From Solirubrobacteraceae bacterium (lineage in GTDB: Bacteria > Actinomycetota > Thermoleophilia > Solirubrobacterales > Solirubrobacteraceae): a stretch of DNA of 36,174 nucleotides. Location: assembly GCA_030690545.1 (NCBI GenBank), contig JAUYGN010000058.1, positions 1 to 36,174 on the forward strand. The letters are read 5' to 3'. The position numbers and the translations under genes are program-made. Below are positions 24,980-31,483 of the stretch, one piece after another. The notes under the pieces were generated by a model, which searched no databases, was not told where the DNA came from, and saw only the letters and a list, made by a program, of their open reading frames with translations. Position 1 is the stretch's first letter; each line of letters begins with the position of its first letter.

Positions 24980-25240
24980 ATGAACCCCCGCGTGAAGCTG
25001 CTCAAACTGCTCGTCGACGACGAGCTCTACGTGGTCGACGAACCTGCCGTCGCCGATGCAATGCTGCTGCGAACGATGGCGCGGCACATGCTGCCCGAGG
25101 CGACCTCGTGCAGCAGGCCGGCGCCGACGCCGGTGGTCAGGTCGTTCCGGCCCCACCGAGGCGCCAAGTCGTTTCGGCTGACCCGCGCCGAACGCCGGCC
25201 GCTGCACCGGCGTGACAGCTCGTTGATCTCGGCCTGCTGA
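24980..25240 (+). CDS. small hypothetical protein (86 aa)
   Basis: Starts at the ATG at 24980, with a GGAAGG ribosome site 9 bases ahead; earlier in-frame codons look like shadow. The N-terminal half is a regular helix/strand mix (MNPRVKLLKLLVDDELYVVDE), the C-terminal half is basic with an internal echo RSFRPHRGAKSFRL. No membrane segment or cysteine pair. Not recognised. It is the last apparently intact host gene before the disrupted sigma-like gene. Confidence 0.5.
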   Translation: MNPRVKLLKLLVDDELYVVDEPAVADAMLLRTMARHMLPEATSCSRPAPTPVVRSFRPHRGAKSFRLTRAERRPLHRRDSSLISAC

Positions 25241-25387
25241 GCCGTCGATTCTCGGTGAACGGGGGCATCGCCAAGAAATAGACCGCAAATTGCGACTTTT
25301 ACGCTCGTAGAGGGGGACGAACTTCTGCATACGGTGCCCTAGTGAATGCAGAGGGTCCGATGGAGGCCCGAGCAGAGGGAGACCGTT

Positions 25388-26083
25388 GTGGCGGCAGGGC
25401 AGGGTGGACGGCGAGGAGGTGACGACGCGGAGGACTTGATCCTTCGCACGGTTGGAGCGCACGCCGACTCGCTCCTGCGGACGGCCCGTCGTTTCTCGCT
25501 CTGCCCGGATGATGCCCACGACGCCTACCAGCGAGCGCTCGAGATCTTCCTCGGCCACGCGGAACGGCTCGAGCCCGAACAGGCCGCACGCTGGCTGCAC
25601 GTCGTCGTCAAGCGCGAGGCACAGACGATCCGCCGCTCCCGGCGCAGACTCGTAGGCACCGACAACGCCGACCTGGACGAGCATGAGGCCGGCTGCCATC
25701 CAACGCCCGAGGAGCGGTTGGCGACGTTTGACCTGATCGGGCGCTCGGCCGAGGCGCTTCAACGTCTGAAGCCGCAGGAGCTGCGAGCGCTGTGGCTGCG
25801 CGCTCAAGGCCACAGCTACAACGACATCGGCGCGATCACCGGATGGTCCTATACCAATGTGTGGCACCATCAAGGCATACATGCGTCTCGACGGCTACGT
25901 ACGCGTCTCGCAAACCCGCGGCAGGGTCGGCGACAGCTTCCAATCGCCGACCGCGCAAGCCGATCGCATCAACGCGTGGGCAACCGCGTTCGGCCACCAC
26001 ATCGAGATCCTGCACACCGAGCTCGACGAGTCCGGGGCGCGCCGCGACCGACCGAAGCTCGCCGAAGCGATCCGTCGTGTTGA
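25388..26083 (+). pseudogene. sigma-70 family factor gene truncated in region 4 by an integrated element
   Basis: The GTG at 25388 follows a GAGGGAGA ribosome site; an ATG at 25346 is also in frame. Region 2-like sequence (LLRTARRFSLCPDDAHDAYQRALEIFLGH) and region 4 (ELRALWLRAQGHSYNDIGAITGWSYTNV) are normal up to about base 25860. From V172-W173 (numbered from 25346) the sequence turns into low-complexity Arg/Pro-rich residues, which is simply the integrase gene read in another frame. In this family GWSYTKVNR-like residues continue the recognition helix, so the second half of the HTH and the C-terminus are missing. The product is probably inactive; the remaining host part may lie at attR beyond the window. 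Confidence 0.75.
25841..25880. other. attL attachment-site region of the serine-integrase element
   Basis: Host-like coding of the sigma gene ends within the segment GGATGGTCCTATACCAATGT (25841-25860), and the integrase ATG candidates lie at 25857 and 25881. Large serine integrases typically sit directly beside one attachment site. The exact core dinucleotide cannot be fixed without attR or the unoccupied site. I did not find a second copy of this segment before the right edge. Confidence 0.6.
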
Positions 26084-27368
26084 GGCAGGGGAGAGCGACG
26101 GGATCATCGTCGCGCGACTCGACCGGTTCGGCCGCAGCCTCCTCGACGGCCTCACGCTCATCAACCGCATCCGCGAAGCCGGAGGCACGTTCGTCAGCGT
26201 CGCCGACGGATTCGACCTGTCGACGGACACGGGACGGCTCGTCCTGCGGATCATGCTCAGCCTCGCCGAGTTCGAACTCGACCGATTCCGCGGCCAGTGG
26301 CACGACGCGAAGAGCCGCGCCGTCGCGCGAGGCGTCCACCCGAGCGCGACCGTCCCGTTCGGCTACCAGCGCCGGTCGGACGGGCGCCTCGAGCCGCACC
26401 CCGTGAACGCCCCGCTCGTGACCGAGGTCTTCGCGCGCCGCGCCGCCGGCGACGGCTGCAGCGCGATCGGCCGATGGCTGGAGTCGCAGGGCGCGGTCAC
26501 GCAACGCGGGAACCAGTCGTGGCCGCTGAGAGCCGTCAAGGACATCGTCCGCAACGAGGTGTATCTCGGTGTCGCGCACGCCGCGTCGCGCACAGACCCC
26601 GCCCTTGACATCCGCAACCCCGACGCGCACGAGCCGCTCACCGACCAGCGGACATGGGATCGCGCGCAACGGACCGGCGTGAAGCGCCCGGCCCGCGGGC
26701 ACGAGCCGAACCCCATCGCGCCGCTGATGCGCTGCGCGTCCTGTCGATACGTGATGCGTGCGAGCCGTCATGTGCGGATCTCCGACCAGCGTGTCACGTG
26801 GCGCTTCACGTGCAAGTCGGGGCACTCGAGCGCGCACAGGTGCCCATCGCCCGTGCAGATCACGGACGATGGCGCGTTGACCGGCTGGGTCGAGGACGCG
26901 CTGCGGGCACGCGCGCCGGTCATGCGTGCCGAGGCGAAGCGTGGTGCACCGGGCGTCGCGTCGCTGCGCGAGAAGGCGCAGTTCGCGCAGGCCGCGTTCG
27001 AGGAGTGGCGCGACGACAGCGAGCTGCAGCGTCGACTCGGGATGGCGACGTATGTCACGGGCCTCGCGGCACGCCAAGACGCGTGGGATGAGCTGCTCAA
27101 CGAGCTGTCGCGAGCGGAGATGGCCGCTGACACGAGCGTGCTGCCCGACGACCTGTTGGAGCGCTGGCAGGACCTGCCGGCGGCACGCCGGCGCGAGCTG
27201 CTGCAAGCCTCGATCCGCTGCGTGTTCGCGCGACGCATCGATGACTCAGGCGGCACGCTGGCCTCCCGTCTGCATGTCGTGTGGGCGAGCGAGGCTGTCG
27301 CACTTCCCGCTCCCGGCGGGCGCGGGCCCGCGCCCGGACCGTTCCGGTTCGACGATCACGACGCGTAG
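25881..27368 (+). CDS. int: large serine recombinase (integrase)
   Basis: 495-aa site-specific recombinase that integrates/excises the element. The resolvase domain begins MRLDGYVRVS with catalytic S10; DGIIVARLDRFGRSLLD carries active-site arginines, and a long E helix follows (about 110-150). The recombinase domain follows (ATVPFGYQRRSDGRLEP and RNEVYLGVAH), then a zinc ribbon with CASC and later CKSGH...C, and a coiled-coil plus C-terminal region. Start: ATG at 25881 places the catalytic motif at the usual distance; an ATG at 25857 adds eight residues. It may be read from the disrupted sigma gene's promoter. Its last 123 bases overlap a convergent small gene. Confidence 0.95.
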   Translation: MRLDGYVRVSQTRGRVGDSFQSPTAQADRINAWATAFGHHIEILHTELDESGARRDRPKLAEAIRRVEAGESDGIIVARLDRFGRSLLDGLTLINRIREAGGTFVSVADGFDLSTDTGRLVLRIMLSLAEFELDRFRGQWHDAKSRAVARGVHPSATVPFGYQRRSDGRLEPHPVNAPLVTEVFARRAAGDGCSAIGRWLESQGAVTQRGNQSWPLRAVKDIVRNEVYLGVAHAASRTDPALDIRNPDAHEPLTDQRTWDRAQRTGVKRPARGHEPNPIAPLMRCASCRYVMRASRHVRISDQRVTWRFTCKSGHSSAHRCPSPVQITDDGALTGWVEDALRARAPVMRAEAKRGAPGVASLREKAQFAQAAFEEWRDDSELQRRLGMATYVTGLAARQDAWDELLNELSRAEMAADTSVLPDDLLERWQDLPAARRRELLQASIRCVFARRIDDSGGTLASRLHVVWASEAVALPAPGGRGPAPGPFRFDDHDA

Positions 27369-27464
27369 CCCGGTGAGGTCCGGGTTCTCTTCGCGCAGGA
27401 TCCGCTCCCAGCACGCACGCAGCGACTCCTGCGCGTCACGGGGCATCGGTCCGGGCATGCCCAT
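27246..27464 (-). CDS. small hypothetical protein, last gene of the overlapping set
   Basis: 72 aa, not recognised. The first 40 residues look like a real amphipathic protein (RDAQESLRACWERILREENPDLTGLRVVIVEPE); the rest is low-complexity. Its ATG overlaps the preceding stop as TGATG. Its 3' 123 bases are antisense to the end of the integrase gene, so its transcript could interfere with int expression. Confidence 0.5.
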   Translation of the reverse strand: MGMPGPMPRDAQESLRACWERILREENPDLTGLRVVIVEPERSGRGPAPAGSGKCDSLARPHDMQTGGQRAA

Positions 27465-27640
27465 CACGCCGCTTGCCTGTCGATGTCGACCGGACGGTCG
27501 CCGGACCTGTCGCGCTCGATGAGCGGACAGCCACGCTCGCGCTCGAGGTACGGGTTGCGGGGATGGTCGAGGCCGGCCCGCTCGTCGCAGATACAGAGCT
27601 CCGACCGGCCGATGCCGCAGTCTTCGCAGATCCGGGGCAT
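27464..27640 (-). CDS. small Cys-rich (zinc-ribbon-like) protein
   Basis: 58 aa starting at the ATG at 27640 in a TGATG overlap with the nuclease gene. Cysteines C5, C8, C16 and C18 (CEDC and CIC) form a probable zinc knuckle; the C-terminal half is charged (RERGCPLIERDRSG). No assigned function. Similar small zinc proteins are common in actinobacteriophage early regions. Confidence 0.6.
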   Translation of the reverse strand: MPRICEDCGIGRSELCICDERAGLDHPRNPYLERERGCPLIERDRSGDRPVDIDRQAA

Positions 27641-27966
27641 CACGCAGCATCCTCGGTCGTAACTGGCCACTCGCTGACCGGAATCCACCGGGGCTGCTTA
27701 CGCGGCGGCCACCAGCACAGGATCGGACGGGCGCCCGACTTGACGGCCGCGGCAATCAGGTCCGCGCGATCGGCGGGGCGGAAGTTCGCGAACGGGCCGG
27801 CGACGTCGCTCTTGACCTCGACGAGCAGGGCTTCGCAGCCGGTCGGGGTTGATCGCAGGGCGATGACGTCAGCGTCGCCGAGGGAGCCGGCAGCACGCGC
27901 GGTCCAGTAGCCCTCGGTCTCGAGGAGTCGGCGGACTTGGCGCTCTCGCAGGATGCCGCGGCTCAC
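27640..27966 (-). CDS. Holliday-junction-resolvase-like PD-(D/E)XK nuclease
   Basis: 108 aa from a GTG at 27966 that overlaps the upstream stop (GTGA). The pattern ERQVRRLLETEGYWTARAAGS, GDADVIAL and LLVEVKS matches the Hjc-type fold: E in helix 1, D33 (or D31), then E50 and K52 as the metal/catalytic residues. The C-terminal part (CWWPPRKQPRWIPVSEWP) resembles the tail of small archaeal/phage Hjc-like proteins. Probably acts on branched DNA during element replication or recombination; VRR-NUC is an alternative label. Confidence 0.75.
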   Translation of the reverse strand: MSRGILRERQVRRLLETEGYWTARAAGSLGDADVIALRSTPTGCEALLVEVKSDVAGPFANFRPADRADLIAAAVKSGARPILCWWPPRKQPRWIPVSEWPVTTEDAA

Positions 27967-28310
27967 GTTGTCACTCCTCGAAGGGCTTGTCCCGTGCCGC
28001 TCGGTGCAGCGGCCGGCAACGCGCGGCTGTCCCGAGTCGCTGTGCCGGAGCTCTCACCGATCGCCAGCTTGAGGGTGGCGTTGACGGCACGGGCCAAGAC
28101 GGGGGCGGCGGGTCCCGCGCACACCAGCGGGAGGAGAGCTGTGCGCGGGACCGCCGACCGGCCGGGGCGGGCAGAGTCAGTGACCGTGCCCCGACGTCTC
28201 CCAGCCAACCGTTCGGGCCGAACTGCTGAGAGAGATGGATGCCCGACGATCCGGCCGCCGACGAATGGGTGGCGCGCACATGACGCGGGCAAGGGCAGGA
28301 GGGAGGTCAC
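27963..28310 (-). CDS. hypothetical protein in the overlapping gene set (weak)
   Basis: 115-aa frame from a GTG at 28310. The sequence is poor in recognisable structure and Ala/Arg/Pro-rich. Support comes from position: both ends form GTGA overlaps with flanking genes (at 28307-28310 and 27963-27966). A competing frame inside the same bases (27971-28279) lacks such junctions. Confidence 0.4.
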   Translation of the reverse strand: MTSLLPLPASCARHPFVGGRIVGHPSLSAVRPERLAGRRRGTVTDSARPGRSAVPRTALLPLVCAGPAAPVLARAVNATLKLAIGESSGTATRDSRALPAAAPSGTGQALRGVTT

Positions 28311-28576
28311 GACGCGACCTGCTCACGATGGGGCGGCAGCCGCCGAAGGAGCCGTGCGGCGGCGCCCTCAAGGTCACCGTCGATGCGTTCGCTCACCGAC
28401 TGCTTCGAGCGTTCGCCGACGCGCGTCACGACCAAGGTCGTCATCGGCCGGTACACGGAGCCGTCCGGAAGGCTGCGTGGCGCGGCCTGTGCCTCGATCC
28501 CGGCCCGCAGGCCGCGTTCGTCGACGACGGCCAGCAGGTCGAGGTAGGCGCGAGGCGCTGGACTCATCGCGCTCAC
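28307..28576 (-). CDS. hypothetical protein (89 aa)
   Basis: Starts at a GTG at 28576 in a GTGA overlap with the membrane-protein gene; the longer frame upstream is shadow. It looks like a folded protein: APRAYLDLLAVVDERGLRAGI, then GSVYRPMTTLVVTRVGE, and a helical end (DGDLEGAAARLLRRLPPHRE). Not recognised. Confidence 0.55.
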   Translation of the reverse strand: MSAMSPAPRAYLDLLAVVDERGLRAGIEAQAAPRSLPDGSVYRPMTTLVVTRVGERSKQSVSERIDGDLEGAAARLLRRLPPHREQVAS

Positions 28577-28761
28577 GCGGCCCCACCACCGATGTCGCGG
28601 CGCCCAGCGAACCGGTCGCGGGCATCGACGACGACGCCCGCGGGCGCGCCGGACTGCCGGCGCATATCCCAGCGGATCGCGACGATCGCGAGCGCGAGCA
28701 GCACGAGCGGGAGTGCCCACAGGCCGACGATGACGATCAGGATGATCGTGAGGTCGCTCAC
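28573..28761 (-). CDS. single-pass membrane protein (62 aa)
   Basis: Starts at the GTG at 28761, which overlaps the SWIM gene stop (GTGA). One strong N-terminal hydrophobic helix (about residues 3-29: DLTIILIVIVGLWALPLVLL) is followed by an arginine-rich cytoplasmic segment. Small one-helix proteins of this sort are frequent in phage and element early regions; role unknown. Confidence 0.6.
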   Translation of the reverse strand: MSDLTIILIVIVGLWALPLVLLALAIVAIRWDMRRQSGAPAGVVVDARDRFAGRRDIGGGAA

Positions 28762-28991
28762 GCCGCCACCCCAGCGAGGCCCTCGGCGCACAGTGCCGCG
28801 TCGAGCAGCAGCGCGGCCTCAACGTGTGTGCACAGCTCACGGTGCTCGGGGCACGGGCACATCGCCCATCCGTCACCGATCACGACCCTGTAGGTGCCGT
28901 CGTCACCGACGACGGTGTACGCAGTCGCGGCGCCGATCGGGAACAAGCGCTGCTCCGCGAGGAGGCGGCGGGCCTTGAAGGACGCGGTCAT
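28758..28991 (-). CDS. small SWIM-type zinc-finger protein
   Basis: 77 aa. A beta-hairpin (YTVVGDDGTYRVVIGDG) leads to C45-x-C47-x6-C54-x-H56 (MCPCPEHRELCTHVEAALLL), the CxC...CxH pattern of SWIM domains, which bind zinc and often DNA or protein. Starts with an ATGA overlap (ATG at 28991). Role in the element unknown. Confidence 0.75.
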   Translation of the reverse strand: MTASFKARRLLAEQRLFPIGAATAYTVVGDDGTYRVVIGDGWAMCPCPEHRELCTHVEAALLLDAALCAEGLAGVAA

Positions 28992-29281
28992 CCTCGCCCC
29001 CAGTTGATCGCGATGGCCATGCCGTCAGGGCGATGGAAGATCCGGCAGCGGCCGCGCTCCCGTGGTGTCAGCTCGTCAAGACCGGCCTCGACGCCGCCGG
29101 CGATCCCGTAGTTGATGCCGAGCCGACCGATGTACGCGAAGTACGCGTTGGGCAGGCGCACGTTGCGTAGCCCCGGCGAGGACACGACGATCACGCAGAT
29201 GCCGAGGCGCGAGGCACCGTAGCGCCGCTGAACGATGCCGCCCGCCTCGGACTTGCCGTAGAGGATCGCGGGGACCTTCAC
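28988..29281 (-). CDS. hypothetical protein (97 aa)
   Basis: GTG start at 29281 within a GTGA overlap. Beta-rich sequence (SRLGICVIVVSSPGLRNVRLPNAYF) with an aromatic-rich middle and a C-terminal MAIAINWGRG. It does not match a family that I know. Position and regular composition support a real gene. Confidence 0.6.
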   Translation of the reverse strand: MKVPAILYGKSEAGGIVQRRYGASRLGICVIVVSSPGLRNVRLPNAYFAYIGRLGINYGIAGGVEAGLDELTPRERGRCRIFHRPDGMAIAINWGRG

Positions 29282-29493
29282 GACGCGCTCCGTTCGCGTT
29301 GGCCGCGACGAGCCGCGGCCTCCGTCTTCAGGCGTTCCTGCGTCGCGAGGATCTCTTCGCGCTCGCGGGCCTCCGCGTCACGACGTGCACGCGCCGTGTT
29401 GCGCTTCGGCTTGGCGGCACGATCCCGTTCGCGCTGCTTGAGGCTGCGGCGATGCTGCCGCTGAGCGGCCGTGTCCTGACGCTGCTTTCTCAT
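29278..29493 (-). CDS. small highly basic helical protein
   Basis: 71 aa, about half Arg/Lys/Gln/Glu, predicted to be one long charged helix (RKQRQDTAAQRQHRRSLKQR at the start). It overlaps the upstream gene by ATGA. It might bind nucleic acid, but composition alone cannot show this. Confidence 0.5.
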   Translation of the reverse strand: MRKQRQDTAAQRQHRRSLKQRERDRAAKPKRNTARARRDAEAREREEILATQERLKTEAAARRGQRERSAS

Positions 29494-29723
29494 GACGACG
29501 CCTCGGTGTTGTCGAGCGCGCGACGCGCTGCCGCGACGTCACGCAGCATGACCGCGAGCTCGTCGAGACCGTCGGCCGTCGGATAGATCGTCGTGCTAGT
29601 CGCGCCCGACTTGATCCACAGCTGGACGCAGGCGGCCGCATCCTCTGTCGTCGGATACACGCGAGCGGATAGCGTCGCCGGCTCACCCATCGAGACGGGG
29701 GGCGTGACCTCGTGGTGGCTCAT
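29490..29723 (-). CDS. hypothetical protein (77 aa)
   Basis: ATG at 29723 in an ATGA overlap; the longer frame upstream is not convincing. Alpha/beta look: ATLSARVYPTTEDAAACVQLW, then TTIYPTADGLDELAVMLRDV. Not recognised. Confidence 0.55.
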   Translation of the reverse strand: MSHHEVTPPVSMGEPATLSARVYPTTEDAAACVQLWIKSGATSTTIYPTADGLDELAVMLRDVAAARRALDNTEASS

Positions 29724-30163
29724 GCGGCCACATCCTCGCGCCCAGCGGATCGGGCGCGCCCACACGCATGCAGAAGATCGTGCCGACCCGAGCGAACTTT
29801 CTCGCAGGATGCGGCGTACCGCTGGAGCCCATGGACGTTCTGGTCGCCGCGTGCCCTATACCTCAAGGAGCGCGAGTGTGGATAGCACTCACGACCGCGG
29901 CACGCGGCGACCACAACTTCAGAGACCTGCCCCGCTATCGGGGCGTCCGGAATCCCGGCGGGCATGGGGGTCCAAACCCCGTGGTCCACCCCGTCGAGGA
30001 GAAGCCCTCCGGGCGAGGAAGCGATCGTTCCTCGCCCGGAGGCACCCGTTGCCGGCCGGTTACGGCCCGACTGCAGTCTCATCCTACGAGCGCTCGCGTG
30101 GGGCGCAAGCACAGTCGCCGGACGGAACCGTGTCTGCCGAGCAAATTGCGGAAGCTGCGTCAT
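29720..30163 (-). CDS. uncertain ORF bridging the repressor pair and the small-gene set
   Basis: 147-aa frame whose ATG overlaps the repressor stop (ATGA at 30160-30163) and whose TGA overlaps the next ATG (29720-29723). Those two junctions are its main support: the product is low-complexity with no visible domain, and third-position GC is clearly lower than in confident genes. The segment contains several strong inverted repeats (see 30006-30042), so it may instead be a non-coding structured region. Left as a low-confidence call. Confidence 0.35.
   Translation of the reverse strand: MTQLPQFARQTRFRPATVLAPHASARRMRLQSGRNRPATGASGRGTIASSPGGLLLDGVDHGVWTPMPAGIPDAPIAGQVSEVVVAACRGRECYPHSRSLRYRARGDQNVHGLQRYAASCEKVRSGRHDLLHACGRARSAGREDVAA
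29929..29944. repeat. 6-bp stem hairpin GCCCCG-ctat-CGGGGC
   Basis: Perfect 6-bp inverted repeat with a four-base loop, inside the weakly coding segment between the repressor pair and the small-gene set. It may fold in RNA of either strand; no T-tract follows. Confidence 0.45.
30006..30042. repeat. perfect 15-bp inverted repeat with 7-base loop
   Basis: CCTCCGGGCGAGGAA (30006-30020) pairs fully with 30028-30042 around GCGATCG. This is the strongest hairpin that I noticed in the window. No T-run follows on either strand, so it is not a canonical terminator, though GC-rich actinobacterial terminators may lack one. It could stop or dampen transcription beyond the repressor pair, or be a protein/DNA structure site. 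Confidence 0.7.
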
Positions 30164-30378
30164 GCCGCCACGTCCGAAGAGTCGAGCCTTGAGACACCGA
30201 GGAGCTCAGCGACCGAGATCCCGTAGAAGTCCGCGAGTGCCCTCGCGACCGGAGCGGATGGCTTCGGCTGCTCCGCGGCCTCAAGCGCGCTGATCGTTGG
30301 GCGAGAGACGCCTGCGCCCGAGGCGACCTCGCCGATCGTCAGGCCACGCTCGTAACGCAGCAGCTTGAATAGGTTCAT
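30160..30378 (-). CDS. XRE-family HTH repressor-like protein (second of pair)
   Basis: 72 aa from the ATG at 30378, in an ATGA overlap with the upstream HTH gene. The domain is a compact Cro/C1 HTH: MNLFKLLRYERGLTIGEVA, GVSRPTISALEAAEQ and then PVARALADFYGISVAELLGV. Likely binds the divergent control region and governs the early genes; the specific operator is unknown. Confidence 0.85.
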   Translation of the reverse strand: MNLFKLLRYERGLTIGEVASGAGVSRPTISALEAAEQPKPSAPVARALADFYGISVAELLGVSRLDSSDVAA

Positions 30379-30605
30379 GCCAGCACCCTGCGATTGGCTC
30401 CCAGCGACCACACCTCGGTCGGGCGCATATCAAGCGCCCGTGCCAAGAGAAACTGCACGCGTGGCGTAGGCACAACCCCATCCCGCTCGATCCGGCGAAT
30501 CGTGTGGCCGGACACCCCGGCCGCGTAGCCCAGCTGCTCGGGACTCATCCCGCGGTCGATCCGCATCGACTTGATCTGGGAGGCAGCTAAACGATCTCGA
30601 CTCAC
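30375..30605 (-). CDS. XRE-family HTH protein (first gene of the leftward set)
   Basis: 76 aa from a GTG at 30605. HTH elements: IKSMRIDRGMSPEQLGYAAG, VSGHTIRRIERDG, then a helix LLARALDMRPTEVWSL typical of Cro/C1 proteins. There is no ribosome site; the promoter (TTGACA-N16-TAGACT) places transcription start at the GTG, so the message is probably leaderless. It probably regulates its own promoter and the divergent gene. Confidence 0.85.
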   Translation of the reverse strand: MSRDRLAASQIKSMRIDRGMSPEQLGYAAGVSGHTIRRIERDGVVPTPRVQFLLARALDMRPTEVWSLGANRRVLA

Positions 30606-30612
30606 GCGAGGC

Positions 30613-30640
30613 AGTCTAGATCTTTGCCAAGCAATGTCAA
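30613..30640 (-). promoter_or_regulatory. sigma-70 type promoter of the leftward gene set
   Basis: Minus strand: TTGACA (30640-30635), 16-base spacer, TAGACT (30618-30613). The -35 is a perfect match and the -10 keeps the key T-A-x-A-x-T positions. The expected start is about 30606, right at the GTG at 30605. Confidence 0.7.
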
Positions 30641-30672
30641 GTCATCTGGTGTTCTGCGAGACGATTTGGTCC

Positions 30673-30678
30673 TACGGT
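30673..30678 (+). promoter_or_regulatory. candidate -10 (TACGGT) of the divergent rightward gene
   Basis: TACGGT ends 7 bases before the GTG at 30686, which would make this message leaderless as well. No good -35 is seen at 16-18 bases, so it may need an activator or be wrong. Confidence 0.35.
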
Positions 30679-30685
30679 CTCGATC

Positions 30686-31162
30686 GTGAGTGACCCCAAC
30701 GACCCGATCAGTGCCCTTGAACTCGCCCGCCGTGCTCACTACGCCCGGCGCCTGAAGGCCGGGAAGTGGCTCGCCGGCGACCTGACCTACGCGGGCGGAA
30801 AGGACGGCAGAGGAAAGACAAAGGGTCCGTCGATCGCTGTGAGCGAGATCCGCCAGATCGATTTAGCTGAACGGCTTGAACAGGTCGGCTTTACGCCCTC
30901 CAAGATTGGGTCGATCGAGCGGATGGAGCGCACCACGCAGCCGTACGAGCTCGAGCCCGTTCGCAAGGCACTTGGCCTTCCTGACGGCTGGTTCGACTTC
31001 CGCGGCGTCGACGATCTGCGGCCTTACGAGGTCGCGCTCGCGGAGGTGGCCGCTAGGCGCTTCGCAGGTGCGGCTCACTCGGAAGCCGAGCCGCAACGCG
31101 AGCATCCAGCGCAAGGCGACGAAGATCGTCCCGGCGCGGATGAAGGGGGTGGAGCCCGTTGA
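30686..31162 (+). CDS. HTH-domain regulator-like protein, divergent from the repressor set
   Basis: 158 aa. The central part has an XRE-like HTH: IRQIDLAERLEQVGFTPSKI, GSIERMERTTQP and LEPVRKALGLPDGWFDF. The N-terminal 50 residues are basic and may extend the DNA contact; the last about 40 are Ala/Glu/Gly-rich and overlap a convergent gene, so they may be unstructured. Facing the XRE pair across 80 bases, it has the layout of a Cro/C1-type or excision switch, which is inference. Confidence 0.7.
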   Translation: MSDPNDPISALELARRAHYARRLKAGKWLAGDLTYAGGKDGRGKTKGPSIAVSEIRQIDLAERLEQVGFTPSKIGSIERMERTTQPYELEPVRKALGLPDGWFDFRGVDDLRPYEVALAEVAARRFAGAAHSEAEPQREHPAQGDEDRPGADEGGGAR

Positions 31163-31379
31163 GCCCCTCCTCGCACGCGGCGGCGATGCAGCGCCACGCC
31201 GACAGCCACTCGGCTTCGATCTGCTCCGGGGCTAGCGTCTGGCCGCCCTCAAGGACCGCTATCAACGGGTGCTGCTCCTGCATGGAGTCTTCCTCCGCGC
31301 TACCGGGCCGCTGCACTGCCTCGGATCCCATGGCCAAGACCTCGCCATCGGCGACCATCCACGGCGAGATACCGAACAT
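31053..31379 (-). CDS. hypothetical protein (108 aa)
   Basis: From the ATG at 31379 (a TTG lies at 31403). Acidic N-terminal half, then a clear amphipathic part PEQIEAEWLSAWRCIAAACE followed by HPRRDDLRRLALDARVAARL. It reads as a real small helical protein, unrecognised. The 3' 110 bases overlap the convergent HTH gene. A plus-strand TTG frame in the same bases (31159-31428) is Ser/Cys-rich and looks like its shadow. Confidence 0.5.
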   Translation of the reverse strand: MFGISPWMVADGEVLAMGSEAVQRPGSAEEDSMQEQHPLIAVLEGGQTLAPEQIEAEWLSAWRCIAAACEEGLNGLHPLHPRRDDLRRLALDARVAARLPSEPHLRSA

Positions 31380-31483
31380 ACGTTCCCGCTGCCCGGATTG
31401 CAAGGGGAGGATCGACGCCTGTCGTTGACTGGCCCCATGCTCGTCACATAGGCTCGGGCATCCGGCGACAGGAGCGAGTGTCC

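Noticed and set aside
27937-28893. 318-codon plus-strand frame
   Set aside because: Opposite the coupled minus-strand genes; Arg/Pro-rich, no domain or ribosome site.
29960-29990. tRNA-Trp-like anticodon arm (loop GTCCAAA with CCA in the anticodon place)
   Set aside because: No matching acceptor, D or T arm around it; no GTTCRA T-loop nearby.
31159-31428. Plus-strand frame starting with TTG in a TTGA overlap
   Set aside because: Ser/Cys-rich product looks like the shadow of the minus-strand gene at 31053-31379.
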